Source: Bacteroidales bacterium (GTDB lineage: Bacteria; Bacteroidota; Bacteroidia; Bacteroidales; UBA932). Taken from it: DNA of 33,891 nucleotides. The DNA lies in NCBI GenBank assembly GCA_017471025.1, contig JAFUWX010000064.1, positions 1 to 33,891 of the forward strand. Reading direction: 5' to 3'. Made by a program: the position numbers and the translations under genes. Shown in pieces: positions 25,213 through 32,567 of the stretch; the stretch's first letter is position 1, and each line of letters begins with the position of its first letter. The notes under the pieces were generated by a model that made no database searches, was not told the DNA's origin, and was given only the letters and a program-made list of their open reading frames with translations.

Positions 25213-28044
25213 TTATTCCATGTATCTTATGCTCCTGAACGAATCATCCCACTCGGCGAAGCCCTTGAATACGGAACGTTTCGAGGTCTTGTTCAGGCGG
25301 AAAGCCACATTCAGCATGTAATACCGCCCGTAGGCCGGCGTCCAGGACTGTACCCGCCGGTCCGCGGCCGTCGTCTCGGAATAGGTGGTGCTGCGGTTGA
25401 GCAAATCGTTGGCAGATACCGATATCACAAGCCTTCCCTTCATCAGGTTAGCCCCGGCGCAGGCGCTCAGGGCGAACACCGTCCGGTCCTGGAGCCCGCC
25501 GGCGAGGTAATGATAGACGCTGCCGAAGCTGTTTGCATCGACGAAGAAATATTTCAGGAAGGATGCGTGGGCGTTGAAGGAGAACGAGTGCGCCAGCCTA
25601 TCGACAATGGTCTGCCCGAGGGTATTGCTCCCGCGGAGGTAGGCCAGTCCGTATTCCGCCCTGAAACTCAGCGGTTTGGTGCGATAGTGCCACTCCAGCC
25701 CGGCGGAAGGGGACGAATCGAAATTGCGCATCAGCGTGCCCGACACATACTGGGGCGAGGTGGAGAAGGTATATCCCGCGTTGACGTGCAGGTTGGATTT
25801 GATCGGCTGGAGCCGCAGGACATAACTCGCCTGGACCCCGGCGAGGACACTTGCCGGCCCATTCGCATAGGTCGTGAAAGTCGTGCCCGGAAGAAGGTCA
25901 TATCCGCCCCAGCCATCCAGATGGGTGGCCCCGCCGTAGTACATGCTGTTGGATACGACAGGTGAAGTGGTCACGGTCGAGGTAACTTCCACCCGCAGGT
26001 TGGCGGGCATGACCTTGCTGTCCAGGGGCAGATAGCCGGAAAGGCGGAGCTGATGCTGATACGACGCGCGCAGGGCCGGATTGCCGCCCTGGAGGAACAT
26101 GGGGTTACGGTCGTCAATCCTGTCTCTGAGCTGCTCCAAGGAAGGGAGGTTCGTTTGCAGGTCATAACTGATCCAACTCCTTTTGCTTCGCATGGCAAAA
26201 TAAGCCTGCGGCACGAAGAAATACTTGGAAAAGCCTGTCGCGACGGGAATGCGCTCCGCATCGGACACCTGGCTCAGGCCGGCGAACAATCCGGCCGTAA
26301 GGCCTTTTCCGTCGGCCCTGGATACATGGAAAGACGTGCCTATGGCCGCTTTCCTTTCATGATACGTATAATCATACGTATTCACGGCATCGGGAAGCGG
26401 GTTGTCAGGATCGATGACATCGTAGGACAAGGATTTGGTTTTGGACGATCGGGTGCTGAGATTGATTCCCGGGCTGAGCGAAATCGTAAGGGAGTCGGAA
26501 TTGACCAGGACTCTTTCCACGCCCGCGTTCGCCAGGACGGACCAGTTGCCCTTGTCCGAGGCCATATCCAGTTTCCGCCTGTGGGTGGATGTCTTGAGGG
26601 TATCCTGGACGATTTCGCCGGATTTACCGCCGCCGATGGAAAGCTCCATCATGGCGTAGGGATTCCACCCGCTTTCCGCCGTAGGGTTTCTCCAGTAGAA
26701 ACGCCCGACGTAGCTGAGGTCCCGGACCTGGGACGAAGTCGTCTGGGAGGTCCGGGCCATCGTAGCGTCCTGCGTCCACGACCGGCTTCCGGAATAGGCA
26801 CTCGCCCCTGTCTTGGTAAATCCCAGCGTGCTGTTGACGCTCAGGCTTTTCACTTTCGCGTTTTGCAGAGACAGATTCATCGTGAGCGAATGACGTCCGT
26901 CGGTGGAGGAGGACGATGCGGTATCGGCATATTCCCGGGCCGGGCTGTCCCCGGTGGGGAAATAGCTTGTACGGGAGGTTCTGAAGGTGCGGGAAGCATC
27001 CCGCATGAAGGTGTAATCGGCATGGAACGAGCTGCCCAGGAGCCTGTCTCCCCAATATTTCGTCAGGGCCACTTCCGTCACCAGACGGTCGTTGTAGGTA
27101 TTCAGGGGGCCGTAGGGAGTGCGTACGCTGCGGACTTCATTGTCGGAGCGGCCGATGTTGTTGGCATTGAATTTCACGGACCACAACAGGCTTTCGGAGA
27201 AAAACCGTGTACTCAGACCGCCCTGATACCTGGGCTGAATCCGGCCCGCCGAGTTCCGCTGGGCGTCGGCACCGCCCGAGGCCAGGACATGGCCGTCGAA
27301 CGCGCTGAATACCGCTTCCTTGGTCGTGACATCCAGCACCCTTTCCTTCTGGCCGTTCTTGTTCCCTTTCAGCCTATCTTCCACGGACAGTTCCTCATAG
27401 GACTTGATGTGGGTCACATCCTCGGCCACGATCGCTCCGAGCGGAGCCATGGCGTTGTCACCATAGATCAGGCGGCCGTTCACATAGGTGCGCTTCACCT
27501 CCTGGCCGTTTACATAGATTTTTCCGCTTTTGATTTCCACGCCGGGCATCTGGCGGAGAATCTCCACCGCGTTCTCCCCTTCCGACAAAGGAATGGCTGC
27601 GGCATTGTAGATGATCGTATCTTTGCGGTGGGTCATCGGAGGCACGACGGCGCGGATATGCGCCTCCTTGATTTGTTCCGGCCTGCGGAACAGTTCCACG
27701 TACAGGAAGCCCTCGTCATCCTGGAGGTCGAGGATGATGTTCTGGTCGTAAAAGCCTTTTTTCACGAATTTGAGACGGGTCTCTCCGGGCCTGAGCCCGC
27801 GCAGGTTGAAGACGCCGAGGATATCGGTTCTGAACGAGGTGCTGTCGCCGCCTTGATACGCCATGATCTGGACCTGCGGTACAGGATACTCGTACAGGGA
27901 ACTGTCCCGCCCCATCATACTTTCGAAGACACGGCCCCGCATGCCGAGCTTTTTGTCCTGTCCCTGCAGCGGGAGACAGAAAAGCGCCAGCATGAGCGCA
28001 GCCGCCAAGACACCGGCTGAACTCCGAAGGGCGTGTTTTGTCAT
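25213..28044 (-). CDS. Outer-membrane beta-barrel protein, TonB-receptor-like (paralogue 1)
   Basis: The 943-residue protein has a signal peptide to about residue 28 and a carboxypeptidase-regulatory-like domain at about 34-118 (TSFRTDILGVFNLRGLRPGE). A plug-like domain follows (about 138-245) with AVEILRQMPGVEIKSGKIYV and KRTYVNGRLIYGDNAMAPLG. A long barrel resembles the OMP_b-brl_3 family. The last barrel strand is YYMLNVAFRLNK and a tail of about 26 residues follows it. No clear TonB box is seen, so energised transport is uncertain. It shares long conserved blocks with the 29654-32371 protein. It is the first gene of an operon with two metalloprotease-family genes, suggesting it imports, anchors or presents peptides processed by them. 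Confidence 0.85.
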   Translation of the reverse strand: MTKHALRSSAGVLAAALMLALFCLPLQGQDKKLGMRGRVFESMMGRDSSLYEYPVPQVQIMAYQGGDSTSFRTDILGVFNLRGLRPGETRLKFVKKGFYDQNIILDLQDDEGFLYVELFRRPEQIKEAHIRAVVPPMTHRKDTIIYNAAAIPLSEGENAVEILRQMPGVEIKSGKIYVNGQEVKRTYVNGRLIYGDNAMAPLGAIVAEDVTHIKSYEELSVEDRLKGNKNGQKERVLDVTTKEAVFSAFDGHVLASGGADAQRNSAGRIQPRYQGGLSTRFFSESLLWSVKFNANNIGRSDNEVRSVRTPYGPLNTYNDRLVTEVALTKYWGDRLLGSSFHADYTFMRDASRTFRTSRTSYFPTGDSPAREYADTASSSSTDGRHSLTMNLSLQNAKVKSLSVNSTLGFTKTGASAYSGSRSWTQDATMARTSQTTSSQVRDLSYVGRFYWRNPTAESGWNPYAMMELSIGGGKSGEIVQDTLKTSTHRRKLDMASDKGNWSVLANAGVERVLVNSDSLTISLSPGINLSTRSSKTKSLSYDVIDPDNPLPDAVNTYDYTYHERKAAIGTSFHVSRADGKGLTAGLFAGLSQVSDAERIPVATGFSKYFFVPQAYFAMRSKRSWISYDLQTNLPSLEQLRDRIDDRNPMFLQGGNPALRASYQHQLRLSGYLPLDSKVMPANLRVEVTSTVTTSPVVSNSMYYGGATHLDGWGGYDLLPGTTFTTYANGPASVLAGVQASYVLRLQPIKSNLHVNAGYTFSTSPQYVSGTLMRNFDSSPSAGLEWHYRTKPLSFRAEYGLAYLRGSNTLGQTIVDRLAHSFSFNAHASFLKYFFVDANSFGSVYHYLAGGLQDRTVFALSACAGANLMKGRLVISVSANDLLNRSTTYSETTAADRRVQSWTPAYGRYYMLNVAFRLNKTSKRSVFKGFAEWDDSFRSIRYME

Positions 28045-28061
28045 GTTCGTTTTTACACTTC

Positions 28062-28092
28062 TTGCGAATGTACCATAATTTCGTTAAATTTG
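28062..28092 (+). promoter_or_regulatory. Promoter of the DUF4199-glycosyltransferase operon
   Basis: TTG (28062-28064) is followed by exactly 20 bases and TAAATTTG (28085-28092), a full match to the Bacteroidota -7 element. The predicted start is near 28096, about 24 bases before the ATG at 28120. Confidence 0.7.
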
Positions 28093-28095
28093 CAA
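28065..28095 (-). promoter_or_regulatory. Candidate promoter of the barrel-metalloprotease operon
   Basis: On the minus strand TTG (28095-28093) is followed by 20 bases and TACATTCG (28072-28065), one base off TAnnTTTG. Transcription would start near 28061, about 17 bases before the ATG at 28044. It occupies almost the same bases as the plus-strand promoter at 28062-28092. Confidence 0.42.
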
Positions 28096-28119
28096 GATAA
28101 GAACCAGACAATTCGCCCA

Positions 28120-28701
28120 ATGAGCAAATTATTTGACAAAAAGGCATCGTGGAACGAAGCCGCCGTCGCAGGCCTGGCCCTGGGCGGGTTTACCATCGGG
28201 ATTACCTTACTTTCTTCCCTGACCGGCCATTTCGGCGAAGGGGTCATGCTTGCCATGGTGAAATCCGTACTGTCCTTCCTGTTGTGGGCCGCCAAGTTTG
28301 CCGGCTGCATCTGGCTGATGGCCTTTTTCATGAAGCGGCTAGTCGCCCGCTATGACGCGGTGGGGAATGACGACACCCGGCGTTTCGGGACCCAGGTCGC
28401 CCTGCTCTCCGCCGTCCTGGTCGCCGGATTCTCCCTGGCCCAATTCCATTTCATGGAGCCGGAGACGCTTCGGGCCACCATCGATACGGCCCTGGCCAGC
28501 TACCCGATGAAGATGGATTCCAACACCATGGCCGCCATGGACAAGGCCATCGACGCCCTCCCGACGACCGCCTTTTTCGTCACCCTGCTGTATTGCTGGC
28601 TGTACGGGACCATCGTGTCCGCCATCCTCTCGCGCAACATTCCTTCCCGAAACCCCTTTGACCAGCCTTCGTCTCCGGACGATACCCTTCCCCGCGTATG
28701 A
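28120..28701 (+). CDS. DUF4199 inner-membrane protein
   Basis: The 193-residue protein starts MSKLFDKKASWNEAAVAGLA. The frame extends further upstream, but that part overlaps the promoter, so 28120 is chosen. Four hydrophobic segments are visible at about 14-36, 45-70, 88-108 and 149-170, with a hydrophilic tail PSSPDDTLPRV. This layout fits DUF4199, a Bacteroidota membrane family of unknown function often found directly before a family 2 glycosyltransferase. The stop overlaps the next ATG (ATGA at 28698-28701), so the two are translationally coupled. A role in delivering or flipping the lipid-linked sugar made by the partner is only an inference. Confidence 0.85.
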   Translation: MSKLFDKKASWNEAAVAGLALGGFTIGITLLSSLTGHFGEGVMLAMVKSVLSFLLWAAKFAGCIWLMAFFMKRLVARYDAVGNDDTRRFGTQVALLSAVLVAGFSLAQFHFMEPETLRATIDTALASYPMKMDSNTMAAMDKAIDALPTTAFFVTLLYCWLYGTIVSAILSRNIPSRNPFDQPSSPDDTLPRV

Positions 28702-29651
28702 TTGACATCAGCATTATCGTTCCCCTTCTGAACGAAGCGGAATCGCTGCCCGAGCTGGCAGCCTGGATCGGCCGTGTGATGGACAGCCACGGCTGGCGTT
28801 ATGAAGTCATCTTCGTGGACGACGGCAGCACCGACGATTCCTGGCAGGTAATCCGCGGGCTGGCCGCGCAGAACCCTGCCTTGCGGGGCATTTCCTTCCG
28901 CCGGAATTATGGCAAATCGGCCGCCCTGTACTGCGGATTCCAGCAGGCCCAGGGCCAGGTCGTCTTCACGATGGACGCCGACCTGCAGGATTCCCCGGAC
29001 GAGATTCCCGAGATGTACCGGATGGTGACGGAAGAGGGATGGGACATCGTATCGGGCTGGAAGCAGCACCGGCAGGATAACAAACTGACCAAGAACCTGC
29101 CTTCGAAGCTGTATAACGCCACGGCCCGGAAAATCACGGGCATCCAGCTGCACGACATGAACTGCGGCCTCAAGGCCTACCGGCAGGAGGTCGTCAAGCA
29201 GGTGGAGGTCTATGGCGAAATGCACCGCTATATCCCCTATCTGGCGAAGAATGCCGGATTTACCCGGATTACGGAGAAGCCTGTCCACCACCAGAAGCGC
29301 AAATTCGGCAAGAGCAAGTTCGGGATGGAACGCTTCGTCAATGGCTTCCTGGATTTGCTGACGCTCTGGTTCCTGGGCACCTTCGGGAAAAAGCCCATGC
29401 ACCTGTTCGGCTTCAGCGGCATCCTGATGTTCCTGGTCGGCGGGGTCATGGCGATATGGATTATCGCCGCCAAGCTCATCCACCAGGCCCAGGGCGTGCG
29501 TTTCCGCGCCGTCACGGACCAGCCGCTCTTCTACCTGGCCCTGGTGGCCGTCATCCTCGGCGCCATGTTCTTCCTCGCCGGCTTCGTCGGCGAAATGATC
29601 AGCCGCAGCTCCTCCGAGCGCAACAACTACAACATCCGGGAGGAAATCTGA
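28698..29651 (+). CDS. Family 2 glycosyltransferase, polyprenyl-phosphate type (GtrB/DPM1-like)
   Basis: The 317-residue enzyme should transfer a sugar from a nucleotide donor to a polyprenyl phosphate at the inner membrane. The N-terminal GT-A domain has SIIVPLLNEAESLPELA, the DDGSTDD motif at 41-47 and the metal-binding DADLQD at 93-98. NCGLKAYRQEV and the acceptor-side HHQKRKFGKSKFG follow. Two C-terminal membrane helices are seen (about 232-258 and 272-296), the usual arrangement for GtrB-like enzymes. It overlaps the DUF4199 gene by four bases. Its stop is two bases from the convergent stop of the second barrel gene, and no terminator lies between them. The sugar cannot be told from sequence. 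Confidence 0.92.
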   Translation: MIDISIIVPLLNEAESLPELAAWIGRVMDSHGWRYEVIFVDDGSTDDSWQVIRGLAAQNPALRGISFRRNYGKSAALYCGFQQAQGQVVFTMDADLQDSPDEIPEMYRMVTEEGWDIVSGWKQHRQDNKLTKNLPSKLYNATARKITGIQLHDMNCGLKAYRQEVVKQVEVYGEMHRYIPYLAKNAGFTRITEKPVHHQKRKFGKSKFGMERFVNGFLDLLTLWFLGTFGKKPMHLFGFSGILMFLVGGVMAIWIIAAKLIHQAQGVRFRAVTDQPLFYLALVAVILGAMFFLAGFVGEMISRSSSERNNYNIREEI

Positions 29652-29653
29652 TC

Positions 29654-32371
29654 TTACCGGCTCAGGCTGCCTCGGAATTCCACAGGGGTTTTCATCTTGT
29701 TGAGGCGCCATTGGACATTCAGCATGAAATACCTTCCCAGGGAAGGTTTCCATGTCTGGATACGCGAATCCACACCGTTTACAAGGGTATATCCCGTATC
29801 TTTGGCGAGCAGGTCATTGGCCGATAAAGAGATGACGAGCATCCCTTTGAGAAGCCTTGCGCCGGCGACGGTGTGCAGGCTATGGAGATGGATGCTGTCC
29901 ATCGCTCCTCCGAGATAAGAACTGGCGGTATAATGATACGAACCGCTCAGAAAGAAGGATTTGCCGAAAGACCGGAAGGCGCTGATTTCCGCATGCGGCC
30001 TTATCGCACGAAGGGTAAAATCCTTACTTCGGGAATCCACATATTCGAAGGAAGCGTTCGCCATGACCCGGGTCTTGTTGTTCGGCCGCCAGTCTATGCT
30101 GCCGCGCAAACCCGGCGTGGTCTCCCTTCTGACCAGCAGATTGTCGCCAATGTATTCCGGCCTTGTCGCATATCTTGAATAAGCCGACAGGGATACCGTC
30201 GATTTCATCTTCTGAAGCCTCAGACTATAGAAAACCCGTAGAGAGGTGTTGGTGGAAACCGGGGCGTTTTCCCAAGTCTGGAGTGTCGTTCCCGCAGGGA
30301 TGCCATAGCCTTTCCAGGTGGAAGCGTCCGAGAAATACCGGGTCCGCATGACATGTACCGACGTTGCTGCCGTCGATTCAAGGCTGATGCGCAGGCTGCC
30401 GCTCCGCCCGACCTTCGGGAAGGCATATCCCACGGATAACTGATGGTTGTATGCCGGTTTCAGGTCCGGATTTCCGGCCCTTTGGAACAGTTGGTCCGAA
30501 TTGTCAATCCGCGCTCTCGCCTGCTCCAGGGACGGGATGGAGGGCTCCATGGAATACGTCATGCTCCACCGGGGACCGCTGAAATCACCATCCCATGCAG
30601 GCGTTACATATAGTTTGTCAATCCGCTGCCCGGCTGGCAGGACCTCAATATCCATCAGTCTGTTGAAACGCAGCTCTCCCCCAAGGTTGACCGATGTCTG
30701 ACCCAACGACATCTGTACGGCGGCCATCGCCGCGTGTCTGAAAATGTTCCACGTGAAGTCGTACGTGTTTACCAGGTCCGTAACGGCCATTTCGGGGTCA
30801 AGGGTGTCAAGCGCAATCTGTTTATCGGCATGCCTGTCCCACCCGAAACCATAGCCGAAGTGTCCTGTCATCGTCATCTTTTCATTGTTGAGCAGGAATG
30901 CGGTGCATGCCGCGGTCGCAGAGAATGAGGAGTTCAACCCGGTGTTTTCCAAAGTAATGAACCGCCTGTTCAGGGAGGACGCCAACGTGTCGATCCGGGC
31001 ACCGGTGCCCATGCTGTTGCTGACTTTGTACCCCACGCCGAGCATAGGGAACCAACCTTTCGGATTCTGGTCGTTTGACCAAACGATATCTCCCCCCAAA
31101 CTCCACTGCCGACTATGGTCAACGTTGATCTCCGCCTTCGTATTGTCTCCCGCCAGTCTGTCATGGAACATGGTCCTCAGGTCTGATTCCTTGTCGAGTC
31201 GCGTGAAATCAACGGTCTGGCTCACGGAAAGCGATTTGATTTTCTCGTTGTTGAGGGTCAGGAAGGCCCCGGCCGAATGCGACATCGTCGATGATTTGTC
31301 TGTATTTGCAATATCGTAAGCGCGGCTTTCATCACCCTCCGAGAAAAAGTCTTTGACAACGCGGGAATGGGAGCTGACCTTGTCAGAGGAAAACTTATAG
31401 TCCGCTTTGATATTGCTGCCCATCATGCGGTCGCCCCAGTATTTCTGGATACCGGTTCCTGCGGATATTTTCCTATCCTGGCTTCGCAAAGAACCCGGGG
31501 TCACGCCGGCGGGATGGAAGGAATTGTCCTGGGAACCGATATTGTTGGTATAGGCATCGCCATACAGCAATAATTTTTCCGAAAAAAGATTTCCGACGAC
31601 GCCTGCTTTATACTTGATATCGCCCGCCATGTCCGAACCGGCTCCGGCAGAAAAGTGACCGTCGAACGCCATGTGTACGGGATTTCGCGTCGCAATATCC
31701 AATACCGTCTCTTTTTTGCCGTGACGGGCCTTTCTTCTTCTGTCTTTCACCGACAATTCTTCATAACTCTTGATATTGACAACTTCCTGGGCCAGCAGCG
31801 CGTTAAGGGGTGTCATGGCATTGTCGCCATAAATCAGTACGCCGTTCACATAGGTACGCTTGACTTCTTTTCCATGAATGCGGATTTTGCCTCTACGTAT
31901 TTCCACGCCGGGCATTTGGCGCAGTATTTCCAGGGCGCTTTCGCCTTCCAGGACGTTTACGGCGGAAGCGTTGAATACAACCGTGTCCTTCCGGAAAGTA
32001 ACGGAAGGCGTTTCGGCCGTCACGGTAACGCCTTGAAGGCTCTGGGGCTTTCTTGTCATTTCGACAAAGAGGATATTGTTGCCGGGGACAAGTTCCACGG
32101 TCTGGTCCACAGCCCGATAAGCCTTGTCTTCTGCCATGAGACGGACGGTTCCGGACGGAACATTTTTATACTCGAACAGGCCGGACAACGCTGAAACCGT
32201 TCTTAGCGTATCCCTTCCGGCAACGATCCTTATGGCTATGCCTTTTACCGGGACCTCCTCTTTTTTGTCTCCATAGTCAAAATATTCGAACAATTTTCCG
32301 GAAATACGGCTCTGACCTGCCACCGACAAAAATGCCAGTGACAGGATCGCCGTCAACGCCATTGTCTTCAT
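29654..32371 (-). CDS. Outer-membrane beta-barrel protein, TonB-receptor-like (paralogue 2)
   Basis: The 905-residue protein has a signal peptide to about residue 19. A carboxypeptidase-regulatory-like domain follows at about 22-107, then a plug-like domain (about 125-232) with ALEILRQMPGVEIRRGKIRI and KRTYVNGVLIYGDNAMTPLN, and IKSYEELSVKDR. The barrel ends with YFMLNVQWRLNK and a short tail. The blocks EILRQMPGVEI, EVKRTYVNG, LIYGDNAM and IKSYEELSV are shared with the 25213-28044 protein, so the two are clear paralogues. Unlike paralogue 1 it has no protease partner and stands alone, divergent from a regulator candidate. Its base composition is more AT-rich than that of paralogue 1. The ligand is unknown. 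Confidence 0.85.
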   Translation of the reverse strand: MKTMALTAILSLAFLSVAGQSRISGKLFEYFDYGDKKEEVPVKGIAIRIVAGRDTLRTVSALSGLFEYKNVPSGTVRLMAEDKAYRAVDQTVELVPGNNILFVEMTRKPQSLQGVTVTAETPSVTFRKDTVVFNASAVNVLEGESALEILRQMPGVEIRRGKIRIHGKEVKRTYVNGVLIYGDNAMTPLNALLAQEVVNIKSYEELSVKDRRRKARHGKKETVLDIATRNPVHMAFDGHFSAGAGSDMAGDIKYKAGVVGNLFSEKLLLYGDAYTNNIGSQDNSFHPAGVTPGSLRSQDRKISAGTGIQKYWGDRMMGSNIKADYKFSSDKVSSHSRVVKDFFSEGDESRAYDIANTDKSSTMSHSAGAFLTLNNEKIKSLSVSQTVDFTRLDKESDLRTMFHDRLAGDNTKAEINVDHSRQWSLGGDIVWSNDQNPKGWFPMLGVGYKVSNSMGTGARIDTLASSLNRRFITLENTGLNSSFSATAACTAFLLNNEKMTMTGHFGYGFGWDRHADKQIALDTLDPEMAVTDLVNTYDFTWNIFRHAAMAAVQMSLGQTSVNLGGELRFNRLMDIEVLPAGQRIDKLYVTPAWDGDFSGPRWSMTYSMEPSIPSLEQARARIDNSDQLFQRAGNPDLKPAYNHQLSVGYAFPKVGRSGSLRISLESTAATSVHVMRTRYFSDASTWKGYGIPAGTTLQTWENAPVSTNTSLRVFYSLRLQKMKSTVSLSAYSRYATRPEYIGDNLLVRRETTPGLRGSIDWRPNNKTRVMANASFEYVDSRSKDFTLRAIRPHAEISAFRSFGKSFFLSGSYHYTASSYLGGAMDSIHLHSLHTVAGARLLKGMLVISLSANDLLAKDTGYTLVNGVDSRIQTWKPSLGRYFMLNVQWRLNKMKTPVEFRGSLSR

Positions 32372-32398
32372 GATTTTATCATTTTTATGGTTTCAACG

Positions 32399-32406
32399 CA
32401 AAATTA
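32399..32406 (-). promoter_or_regulatory. Candidate -7 element for the second barrel gene
   Basis: TAATTTTG on the minus strand fully matches TAnnTTTG and lies 28 bases before the ATG at 32371. No TTG is present at the expected -33 distance, so the promoter may be weak or need an activator. Confidence 0.38.
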
Positions 32407-32437
32407 CAGCAACTGCAAAAAATACGGATTCATAAAA

Positions 32438-32482
32438 TCTAACATCTGCGGTTCTATGTAATTGATAATCAAAGGTGTTAGA
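32438..32482. repeat. Inverted repeat in the divergent intergenic region
   Basis: TCTAACA (32438-32444) and its exact reverse complement TGTTAGA (32476-32482) are 31 bases apart. They lie upstream of both the second barrel gene and the regulator candidate, a position suited to an operator pair. The half-sites are short, so chance is possible. Confidence 0.3.
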
Positions 32483-32531
32483 CTATTATTTCCGACGGAA
32501 TCCAACACGCTTCCAAAAAAGGGAAAATAAC

Positions 32532-32562
32532 TTGGAAATACAGAACAATATTGTCATCTTTG
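32532..32562 (+). promoter_or_regulatory. Promoter of the membrane regulator candidate
   Basis: TTG (32532-32534) is followed by exactly 20 bases and CATCTTTG (32555-32562), one base off TAnnTTTG. The ATG at 32568 lies only five bases beyond the element, so the transcript would be leaderless or nearly so. Confidence 0.5.
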
Positions 32563-32567
32563 CGGTC

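Noticed and set aside
28045-28119. Possible CRISPR, tRNA or riboswitch in the short intergenic gaps
   Set aside because: No tandem repeats, cloverleaf or known aptamer pattern could be seen in any gap; the gaps hold promoters, terminators or nothing recognisable.
32475-32567. 31-codon upstream extension of the regulator gene
   Set aside because: It spans the promoter and would bury the lipoprotein signal peptide that begins at 32568.
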